DNA from: Sphingopyxis witflariensis
GTDB taxonomy: Bacteria; Pseudomonadota; Alphaproteobacteria; Sphingomonadales; Sphingomonadaceae
Length of the DNA stretch: 64,000 nt
Reading direction: 5' to 3'
NCBI RefSeq assembly: GCF_002205635.1
Contig: NZ_NISJ01000002.1
Coordinates: 186,001-250,000 of the forward strand
Shown: positions 45,623 through 52,966 of the stretch, one piece after another
Layout: every line of letters begins with the position of its first letter
How positions within the stretch are numbered: position 1 is the stretch's first letter
Notes under the pieces: generated by a model
Databases searched by the model: none
Told to the model about the DNA's origin: nothing
The model's input: the letters and a program-made list of their open reading frames with translations, nothing else
Made by a program: the position numbers and the translations under genes

Positions 45623-46005
45623 TCGACGTCGATGTCATCGACCGTATGGCCGCACTGGCGGCGGTCGCCCCGTTCGACCGATTGACCGAGCATGAGTTGC
45701 TGATGGTCGCGCAGCATGTCCGGCCACGTCATTTCGAAGGCGGCGCGATGCTGATCGAGCAAGGCCATGTCGCCGACATGCTCTATGTTGCCACGGACGG
45801 CTGGGCGATGGCGGAGACGGCGCGTGCCCCGGCCCTATTCGATGCAGCGTCGCTGCTCTTCACCTTGCCCGTCGCCTATGACTATCGCGCAGGCCCCGAC
45901 GGGCTTGATGCGCTATGCCTCGCGAAGCCCCATATCTTTACGATCGCGCGCGAGTGCCCCGATTTCATTGTCGGGCTGATCGACATTGAGGCGCTGGTAC
46001 GATGA
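45619..46005 (+). CDS. Degenerate cyclic-nucleotide-binding (Crp-like) domain protein
   Basis: A 128-residue single-domain protein. The N-terminal half reads like a Crp/cNMP-binding beta roll (FDRLTEHELLMVAQHVRPRHF, GGAMLIEQGHVADMLYVATDG). The phosphate-binding cassette, normally Gly-Glu followed by Arg, is replaced by FDAASLLFTLPVAYDYRAG, so canonical cAMP binding is doubtful. There is no DNA-binding domain. It sits between the two degenerate HAMP sensors, with 4-base overlaps on both sides, so the three proteins are likely made in fixed ratio and may form a complex. Confidence 0.65.
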   Translation: MIDVDVIDRMAALAAVAPFDRLTEHELLMVAQHVRPRHFEGGAMLIEQGHVADMLYVATDGWAMAETARAPALFDAASLLFTLPVAYDYRAGPDGLDALCLAKPHIFTIARECPDFIVGLIDIEALVR

Positions 46006-47231
46006 GTGTCCGTTCGATCATCCTATTCGTCTCCATCCCGCTGTTGATCCTGCTCGCGGCGGTGAACGGCGCGTTGCTCTATTTTCAGGGCAAGAGCGAA
46101 ATGCTCCACGGGCTGAACGACCGCGCGCGCGCTGCGGCGATCACCGGCGCCGAATTCCTCGCGGCCGGGGAGCGGCCCGAAGCGATCGCCAGCGATCCGT
46201 TACGCCGGCGCGCTGTAGCGGCGGCGGCACGGCATATCGACGGGCTCGACGGCTATTATCTGATGGGCGGCGGCGCGAAGCCGATCGCGCTCGTTCCGTC
46301 GGCAACACCATGGACGATCCCAGCCTGGGCGCCTCCTGCCGAGCCGGTCGTCTTGCCGATCACCCGTGCGGCCGACGGGCACCGCCATGTCGTCGCGCTG
46401 GCGCCGGTATCGCCCGGCCGCTTCGTCGCGGCGCGGGTCGATGCCGAACCGGTTTTCGCCCAGGTCGATCGTCTGCTGCACTGGATCGAGCTGGGCATTG
46501 CGCTCGCCGCCGTCGTCGGTCTCGCGGCGGGCTGGTATGTCGCACAGCGGATCACGCACGAACTGGAGGCCAGCGCCCGGGCCATGCGCGGGCTCGCAGC
46601 CGGGGCGTCGGGCACCGAGGATGCGCTTTCGATCGCCGAAGCCAGGGACCTGTCCGCCGCGCTCCGGCTGATCGACGCCAACCGGACCGCCGCACGCGAC
46701 CGGTTGGAGCGGCAGTTGCGCCACGAAGATCGTGCGCGCACGCCATCAGAGGCGTGGCGCGCTTATCGGCAATCACGCTTCACACCGATCGCGACGACGG
46801 TGGCGGGCGGCAATGTCGCGGTACGCCTGCTTGGCGACGCACCGCCGGGCTGTTTCTTTGTCCTGTGCCAAGGACAAGGCGAAGCGGCGCTGGTGATCGG
46901 CGAATGTAAGGCGGCGACGGCCCCCGATGCGCTGGCGCTCGCAATCGCGGCGCGCGGTTTCTTCGAACGCCAACTGTTTGTGCAGGGTGCCGACGCGGCG
47001 CTGGAACTTGGCCGCGCGGCTTATGCCATCGCGCGGATCGAGCATCTGGTCTGGAGCGAAACCGCTCCCCCAACCGACGCCAAATTGATCGCGCTGGCCG
47101 AACCGGAGCTTACGCAGCGCGCGCAAGACTATGCCGCGATCGATCCGGCCGCAGAGCCGTCAGCGATATTGGATGCGATTGCGGTGCTGCTGGAACCGGA
47201 CGGACTATTTGCCGTCATCCAGCGCGGCTGA
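46002..47231 (+). CDS. Second HAMP sensor protein with degenerate PP2C-like output domain
   Basis: A 409-residue protein with membrane helices at about 5-27 and 165-185, a short periplasmic domain (IDGLDGYYLMGGGAKPIALV) and a HAMP/coiled segment to about 250. The C-terminal region (FTPIATTVAGGNVAVRLLGD; CFFVLCQGQGEAALVIGEC) has the outline of a SpoIIE domain, with QGQGEA where GDVSGKG is expected and no metal-binding aspartates. This makes it the second probable pseudophosphatase in the unit. It ends 4 bases from the convergent STAS gene. Confidence 0.65.
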   Translation: MSVRSIILFVSIPLLILLAAVNGALLYFQGKSEMLHGLNDRARAAAITGAEFLAAGERPEAIASDPLRRRAVAAAARHIDGLDGYYLMGGGAKPIALVPSATPWTIPAWAPPAEPVVLPITRAADGHRHVVALAPVSPGRFVAARVDAEPVFAQVDRLLHWIELGIALAAVVGLAAGWYVAQRITHELEASARAMRGLAAGASGTEDALSIAEARDLSAALRLIDANRTAARDRLERQLRHEDRARTPSEAWRAYRQSRFTPIATTVAGGNVAVRLLGDAPPGCFFVLCQGQGEAALVIGECKAATAPDALALAIAARGFFERQLFVQGADAALELGRAAYAIARIEHLVWSETAPPTDAKLIALAEPELTQRAQDYAAIDPAAEPSAILDAIAVLLEPDGLFAVIQRG

Positions 47232-47235
47232 TCGG

Positions 47236-47568
47236 TCAGCCGACCGCCGCGAGCCCCGCCGCGACGTCGGGTTCGATCGTGAAGATGGCGGTGAAGCCGC
47301 TAATGTCGAATACTTCATGCACCGAAGACGACAGGCCGGTGAGGACGAGCTTGTGCCCCGTGGCCTTCGCGGTCTTCATGCCTTTCAGGAATACGCGCAG
47401 CCCCGCCGAGCTGACATAGGCCACCTCGCTGAGGTCCATGATCGTCGCGTCATGCTCCTGGACGCGGGCGGGCAGCACGACCTCCAACGCTGCGGCACTA
47501 TTGCTGTCGATCCGCCCTGCTGCGGCGACAAGCCACGCGCCATCGAGCTGCTGTTCGCTGATTTCCAT
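47236..47568 (-). CDS. STAS-domain anti-anti-sigma factor (RsbV-like)
   Basis: A 110-residue single STAS domain. The ATG at 47568 is chosen because AGGA lies 8 bases upstream; an earlier in-frame start adds non-conserved residues. The conserved phosphorylation site is YVSSAGLRVF with serines at 53 and 54, preceded by the IMDLSEVAY strand. In partner switching, the unphosphorylated protein binds the kinase and frees its target, and a SpoIIE phosphatase re-activates it. Kinase and phosphatase are both encoded nearby. It is divergent from the kinase gene, with 133 bases between. Confidence 0.92.
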   Translation of the reverse strand: MEISEQQLDGAWLVAAAGRIDSNSAAALEVVLPARVQEHDATIMDLSEVAYVSSAGLRVFLKGMKTAKATGHKLVLTGLSSSVHEVFDISGFTAIFTIEPDVAAGLAAVG

Positions 47569-47701
47569 TACCGAATTCCTGTTGCGGACGCGCGCTTGCT
47601 CCGATGCTCCCGTCATTATGTAGAGATTGTGAATTTTTTCCACTCGATTATGTTGGCTTTCCGCAAGCTTAGGTTTTGCCCCCGTTCAAGGGATCGGTAT
47701 C

Positions 47702-48118
47702 GTGGAGACGGAATTCGCTTGCACATTGTCCAACGGACGCGCCGGTTTTCAGGCGCTGATGGACGATGCCGAAGCTTTTCTGGCGCGCCGCAACGTGCCC
47801 GACGCGACGGCCAGTCAGATCATGATCGCGCTCGATGAGATCATCACCAATATTTTGAGCCATGGCGTTCGCGACGGCGAACCCGTCGTCCATGTCGACC
47901 TGCGCATCGCCGATGGCGCGGTCGCCGGCGAGATCCGGGACGATGGCATCGCCTTTGACCCGCTCCAGAATGACGAACCCGATACCCGCCAGTCGGTCGA
48001 AGATCGGCCCATCGGCGGCCTCGGCATCCATCTGGTCCGCAAGATGATGGACGGGCTGAGCTATGATCGCCGTCACAGACAGAACCGATTACAATTCCAT
48101 AAGAAATTTTCTGTATAA
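47702..48118 (+). CDS. RsbW-like serine kinase / anti-sigma factor (HATPase)
   Basis: A 138-residue GHKL-fold protein starting at GTG 47702, with AGGG upstream. The N-box IALDEIITNILSHG (E46, N50), the G1 box IRDDGIAFDPL and the G2 box GGLGIHLVRKMMD are intact, so ATP binding is expected. Such proteins phosphorylate an STAS partner and sequester a sigma factor or another regulator. The STAS gene is the divergent neighbour. No sigma-factor gene is visible in the window, so the output is unknown. Confidence 0.92.
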   Translation: METEFACTLSNGRAGFQALMDDAEAFLARRNVPDATASQIMIALDEIITNILSHGVRDGEPVVHVDLRIADGAVAGEIRDDGIAFDPLQNDEPDTRQSVEDRPIGGLGIHLVRKMMDGLSYDRRHRQNRLQFHKKFSV

Positions 48119-48155
48119 GACGCATCAAGGGACCGGACTCGCCGATTGTGGGGAC

Positions 48156-48662
48156 ATGCGGCGGTCTATGGGGGTAAGTTTGACAGTGTTTTCGCCATCG
48201 CTGAACGCCTTGGTCTGCGACGACGCGGCAACGGAACTGCTCGCGATCGACCATGACGCGCTCGTCGGCCTGTGCGTCCGCGCGCTCCGCGACTGCCCGG
48301 AGGGGACAGTGCTCGACCGCTTCAGCGGCGAGATCGGCCCGCAAGTGTCGCAGCACAGCCTGCAGGTCCGCGATGGCCAGCATATTTCGAACACCCAGTT
48401 TATCGGCTATCTTTCGCACGGCTGCGATCCGAACTGCCGCCTCGACATGGCGAATTTCGAGCTGGTGGCGCTGCGCCCGATCGCCGCGAACGAACGCGTC
48501 ACGATCGACTATGCTGCGACCGAAGATCGCCTCCATATCCAGTTCGCCTGTTCGTGCGGCGCGCCCTCTTGCCGCGGCTGGATCACCGGCCGCAACGATC
48601 CCGTCAGCGAAGCGGGGCGCCAGCATCTGACCGCACGGGGCCTCTGCCCGGCCGGTCTGTGA
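48156..48662 (+). CDS. SET-domain protein methyltransferase
   Basis: A bacterial SET-domain protein of about 168 residues. The C-terminal half shows the SET signature: FIGYLSHGCDPNCRLD (normally NHSCDPNC), VALRPIAANERVTIDYA with the catalytic-site DY, and a post-SET zinc motif CSCGAPSCRGWITG. The N-terminal insertion is short. Three starts are possible: ATG 48156, ATG 48168 and TTG 48180, the last with GGGGG upstream; the first is used. SET enzymes methylate protein lysines. The target here is unknown. It lies just after the kinase gene and 10 bases before a PLP decarboxylase gene, so it is probably co-transcribed with both. Confidence 0.85.
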   Translation: MRRSMGVSLTVFSPSLNALVCDDAATELLAIDHDALVGLCVRALRDCPEGTVLDRFSGEIGPQVSQHSLQVRDGQHISNTQFIGYLSHGCDPNCRLDMANFELVALRPIAANERVTIDYAATEDRLHIQFACSCGAPSCRGWITGRNDPVSEAGRQHLTARGLCPAGL

Positions 48663-48672
48663 CGCCGCCGCG

Positions 48673-49869
48673 ATGACAGACGGTTTATGGTGGCACCGCA
48701 GTGACCTTGGCCATATCGATGGACGGCTGATCTTCGCGGGACAGGATGTCGCAGCGCTGGCGGCTGATTTTGACGGCCCGCTCTATCTCTATTCGGCGGA
48801 TCGGGTGCGCGCCAATCTGAATCGCATTCTCGGTGCCTTGGCAACAAGCGGAAAGGCACACCGCGTCTATTATGCGATGAAGGCCAATCGCCATGCACCC
48901 TTGCTGCAAATGCTCGCGGCGACAGGACGGTGCGGGGTCGATATTTGCTCGCCGGCCGAGCTCGATCATGCCTTCGCCTGCGGTTTCGCGGCGGAACAGA
49001 TCAGCTTCACCGGAACGGGCGTATCGCGCCGCGATCTTGAGCGGTTGCTCGCCCACCCCGAATTGACGATCAATTGCGACTCGGTCGGCATGATCCGCCG
49101 GATCGGCGAACACTCGCCCGGCCGCGCGATCGGCATTCGCGTCAATCCGGCGCGCGGTGTCGGCTATGGCGACAGCGAGCGGCTGACCTATGCCGGTGCA
49201 CGGACGAGCAAGTTCGGCATTTACCGTGAGCAATGGGATGAGGCGCTCGCTGCGGCGCGCGCGCGCGACCTTCGGATCACCAGCCTGCATTTCCATGTCG
49301 GCTGCGGCTATCTCGATGCGCAACTCGATGATTGGGAGGCGGCACTGAAGGCCGGCCTCTCCTTCCTCGCCGGCCTGCCCGATGTCCGTATCGTCAATAT
49401 CGGCGGTGGATTAGGCGTCCCGCACCGCGCATCCGACAAGCCGCTCGATCTCGCGCGCTGGGCCGCGCTGCTGAAGCGCCATTTCGCAGGCCACGCAGTT
49501 GAAATTGCGGTCGAACCGGGCGACTATCTGGTCAAGGATGCCGGGATGCTGGTGCTTGAAGTGACCAATGTCGAGCACAAGTGCGACACTCTGTTCGTCA
49601 GCGTCGATGGCGGCTTCAACCTCCACCCCGAACCCGCCTTTTATGACTTGCCGTGCGAACCCGCCGCCTGTGTCCCGCGCCGCGGCGATCCCGTCCGCGT
49701 CACCATCGCGGGGAATATCAATGAGGCGCTCGACCTGTGGGCTGAGGATATTGCGATGCCGCCGCTCGAGGAAGGCGATCATATTGCGCTCCTCAACGCC
49801 GGCGGCTATGGCGCGGCGATGAGCAGCAACCATTGCATGCGCGGCGAATTCACCGAATTGCTGATCTGA
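48673..49869 (+). CDS. LysA-like fold-type III PLP decarboxylase
   Basis: A 398-residue enzyme of the DAP/ornithine/arginine decarboxylase family. The PLP lysine is in YYAMKAN (near residue 68). Further family features are LHFHVGCG near residue 213, NIGGGLGVP, AVEPGDYLVKDAG, and the C-terminal NAGGYGAAMSSNHCMRG. The GxxCESxD motif, which gives the catalytic cysteine of the second subunit, reads GNINEALDLW with no Cys. This suggests a substrate other than meso-DAP, or altered stereochemistry. It shares a transcript direction and a 10-base gap with the SET gene. A role in lysine biosynthesis is possible but not the best guess. Confidence 0.82.
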   Translation: MTDGLWWHRSDLGHIDGRLIFAGQDVAALAADFDGPLYLYSADRVRANLNRILGALATSGKAHRVYYAMKANRHAPLLQMLAATGRCGVDICSPAELDHAFACGFAAEQISFTGTGVSRRDLERLLAHPELTINCDSVGMIRRIGEHSPGRAIGIRVNPARGVGYGDSERLTYAGARTSKFGIYREQWDEALAAARARDLRITSLHFHVGCGYLDAQLDDWEAALKAGLSFLAGLPDVRIVNIGGGLGVPHRASDKPLDLARWAALLKRHFAGHAVEIAVEPGDYLVKDAGMLVLEVTNVEHKCDTLFVSVDGGFNLHPEPAFYDLPCEPAACVPRRGDPVRVTIAGNINEALDLWAEDIAMPPLEEGDHIALLNAGGYGAAMSSNHCMRGEFTELLI

Positions 49870-49881
49870 CACCGCGCAGCA

Positions 49882-51237
49882 TCACCGGCCCCCGCGACCG
49901 GCTTGAGGCTTGAAGCCATAAGCGGCCATATCGGTGAACAGCGTCTTGAGCGTTTCTTCACGGATCGGCCATTTCTCGCCCGGGAAATAATTGACCATGA
50001 TCGTCCCGCGCACCTTCCTGGCCGGATTGACCCACGCCACAGTGCCCGCCGCACCGCCCCAGCCATAGGCGCCGACATTCATCGCATTGCTCTTGTCTTC
50101 CAGCACGACAAAGCCGCCCGCACCAAAGCCCATTTTCGCATCCATCGGTCCGTCGGCGCCGCGGCGGATCATCGTAAACTCGACCCCGGCGGGCAGCAGG
50201 TTGGACATGGCGAGCTTGGCGGTTTCGGCCTTCATCACCCGCGCACCATCGAGTTCGCCGTAATTTTGCAGCATGTGCAGGAAGCGGTCATAGTCGCGCG
50301 CCGACATGACCAGACCCGAACCGCCATAGGGGAAGCTGGGCGGATCGAGCCATACCGACGTTGCCGCAGCGTCGAGCGGCGAATGATTCTCCCCGAAAAT
50401 CATATAATTAGTGGCGAAGCGCCGTACTTCTCCCGGCGGCACCGTCCACAGGCTCGATCGCATCTTCAACGGGTCGAAGATGCGCGTCTGGATAAACCCG
50501 TCGAACGACATGCCGCTCGCCTTCTCGACCACCGCGCCAAGGACGTCGAGCCCCATCGAATAGCTCCATTTGGTCCCCGGATCCGCCGTGAGCGGCAGCG
50601 CCGCCACGCGGTTTGCAAACTCCTGAAGCGAGGTAGGCCGCGTCTTGCGCGCCTCGATCTCCATCGCGCGATTGACTTGAGCAGGCGCGATGCCGTTTTT
50701 ATTATATTGCTCGAGCAACGGCCCCATGGTGAGGATATTATAGCCGAGCCCCGCCGTGTGAGTGAGCAGATGCCGTACCGTGATCGGCCGCGCGGCCGGA
50801 CGCGCTTCGAGCGTATTCTCGCCCAGCTGCACGGTCATATTTTTGAACGCCGGCAATATGTCGCCGATCGGCGTGTCGAGCTGAAGCTTGCCGTCCTCGA
50901 TCAACAGCATCGCCGCCATGCCGGCAATCGGCTTGGTCATCGAATAGACGCGCCACAGGCTGTCGGGGCCCGCGGCCGACGCGCCCGCTTCATAGGATAA
51001 TTTGCCTTCGGAAATGAAGATGGTCGGCCGGTTTGCCATACCGAAGGCGCCGACGATGCCGGGCATCTTCTTCGACGCGACATAGGATTGATAGAGCGCC
51101 GCAGTCGTCGGAAGCGGGTCGGCCGACGTCGGCCGGGAAATCGGCCCGGGCGCCCTGGTTTCTTGACGCGCGGTGGCACTGGTGGCCAGCAAGGCCAGAA
51201 TGAGGCCGCCCGTAATGGGCCCAAAAAACCGACGCAT
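49882..51237 (-). CDS. Secreted beta-lactamase-fold serine hydrolase
   Basis: A 451-residue protein of the class C beta-lactamase / family VIII esterase group. A signal peptide (MRRFFGPITGGLILALLATSATA) is followed by the catalytic SxxK as S-M-T-K in WRVYSMTKPIAGM and the Tyr motif in KWSYSMGLDVLG. GWGGAAGT near the C-terminus stands at the place of the KTG box. It is probably an esterase, peptidase or amide hydrolase rather than an antibiotic-resistance enzyme, because the KTG box is changed. It lies downstream of two amidase genes on the same strand. Confidence 0.87.
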   Translation of the reverse strand: MRRFFGPITGGLILALLATSATARQETRAPGPISRPTSADPLPTTAALYQSYVASKKMPGIVGAFGMANRPTIFISEGKLSYEAGASAAGPDSLWRVYSMTKPIAGMAAMLLIEDGKLQLDTPIGDILPAFKNMTVQLGENTLEARPAARPITVRHLLTHTAGLGYNILTMGPLLEQYNKNGIAPAQVNRAMEIEARKTRPTSLQEFANRVAALPLTADPGTKWSYSMGLDVLGAVVEKASGMSFDGFIQTRIFDPLKMRSSLWTVPPGEVRRFATNYMIFGENHSPLDAAATSVWLDPPSFPYGGSGLVMSARDYDRFLHMLQNYGELDGARVMKAETAKLAMSNLLPAGVEFTMIRRGADGPMDAKMGFGAGGFVVLEDKSNAMNVGAYGWGGAAGTVAWVNPARKVRGTIMVNYFPGEKWPIREETLKTLFTDMAAYGFKPQAGRGGR

Positions 51238-51359
51238 CTACATGTCTCCCATGATTTCGCGGGACATGCCCGCAAAAAGGGCCGGCATCGACACGAGGCC
51301 CCCCGACCCCGCCATACCGGCCCTTTCCGTTCGCACCGGCGGCCAAGCCGCCTGTGCGA

Positions 51360-52912
51360 TCAAACGAGTGTGGGTGCCCAGAGCGGGGGACGGCGCGCCG
51401 CCCACGGACGCGCAGCCTCCAGTTCAAACGCCAGTTCGAGCAGCTCGTAATCGCCGCCCATTCGGGCTGCGAACTGCACGCCGACCGGCAGGCCGGTCTT
51501 CGTCCAGTGCATCGGCAGGCTCATCGCCGGGCCGCCGCTCGCATTCTGCAGCATGGTGTAATCGCCATAATGATTGAGACGCTGCATCAGCACCGAAATC
51601 GGCAGCGAACCGTTGATCTCACCGATCCGGACCGGCGGCTTGAGCAGGACCGGGGTGATGAGAATGTCGATCTTTTCGAAGAGCGAGAAATAGGCCTTCG
51701 AACACTCCTCGATCCGCCCGTAAGCTTTTTCGACATCTTCCTCGGTCAGGTCGCCGCTGATCCCGACCATGGCAAAGGATGCCGGCTCGACCAGCCCCTT
51801 CAGAACGGAATCGGGGATTTCAGCACCGGCTGGAAGCATCTTCTTCGCCTCTTGTGCACGCGCGGCATAGATGAGCGTGAAGTCTTCGATGAAGCGCTCG
51901 CCGGGGAACGGCCATTGCGCCTCGCTGACCTGGTGGCCCAGCGACTGGAGCGCAGCGATCGTCTTGGTCACGCTTTCCTGCACCTCCGGCGACGGCACAT
52001 GCCCGCCCATCCCGTTCATGATATAGCCGACGCGCAGCCGCTTTTTGGGCGGCCCGGTGACGGTACGCAGCGGCTGGAAGGGCGCTTGCGCTCCCTTGAT
52101 TTCAACCAGCGACAACATGTTGGCGGTATCGCGGACGGTGCGCGACAGGACGAAGGATTCGCCAAGGAAGGATCCGACGTTGCGCTTGCCGTCGATAAAG
52201 GCATGATCGCCGATGATCCGGTCGCGCGATGGCTTCAGCCCGACGAGCCCGCAGTTGCTGGCGGGAATGCGCAGCGACCCGGCGCCATCCGACCCGTGTG
52301 CCACGGGTATAACCCCCGCCGCGACCGCCACCGCGCCGCGCCGCCCGACGACCCGCCCGGGACGTGATCGAGGTTCCACGGATTGCGCGTGATACCATAG
52401 GCCAGGGTCTCGGTCGTTGGCAGAATTCCGAACTCGGGCATCGTCGTGCGCCCGAAAATGTTGAATCCCGATTGTTCCATCAGTTCGACCAGCTGATCAT
52501 TTTTGGCCGCCAGCGGCATCATCTTGTCGAGCTTCGACGCGAAATTCTTCTTCGTTCCCGCGACATCGGCTTCGGCCTTGATCAGCATCGGGACGCCACC
52601 GAAAGGCGCCTTGATGTCGACGAGGGCGGCGCGCTTGCGCGCACGTTCGTACAATTCTTCGCTCAGGAAGTTGGCCTTTGGCTGGACTGCCTGCGCCCGG
52701 GCGATCGCCGCATTGATTGCCTCCAGCGGCGAAATCTTGCGCGCGCGGATTGCCGCGGCGAGCGCCGTCGCATCCATGTCGGCGAAATCGGTGCCGACTG
52801 CGGCCCGAGCCAGACCACCGACCGGGATCAAGGCGGCCGCGCTAACCGTTCCCATCGTTTTCAGGAAACCACGCCGTCCCTGTCCGGACGCGTCATAAGA
52901 AAAAATAGTCAT
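51360..52912 (-). pseudogene. Frameshifted Tat-exported amidase (amidase signature family)
   Basis: Two frames together make one amidase similar to its intact neighbour at 52967. The N-terminal part from ATG 52912 carries a Tat signal (GRRGFLKTMG), the lysine in VPMLIKAEAD and DHVPGGSSGGAA. It then shifts, and the rest continues in another frame with AVAVAAGVIPVAHGSDGAGS, including the nucleophile serine region. The shift lies in a CG-rich run at about 52328-52348. Compared with the neighbour, a 2-base CG insertion is the simplest explanation. Either the gene is dead or this is an assembly error in a GC-rich tract. C-terminal sequence ends APTLV, like APSRV of the neighbour. Confidence 0.8.
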
Positions 52913-52966
52913 CTGGCCGCACACTCCCTCTAAATTATGTTTTGAAACAATGATATATAGCAAATA

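Noticed and set aside
47231..47236. Terminator between the second sensor gene and the STAS gene
   Set aside because: Only 4 bases separate the convergent stops and no hairpin with a T-run is present.
49882..51237. Antibiotic-resistance beta-lactamase
   Set aside because: SxxK and Tyr motifs are present, but the KTG box is replaced by a Gly-rich motif and the context is a hydrolase operon, so an esterase or amide hydrolase is more likely.
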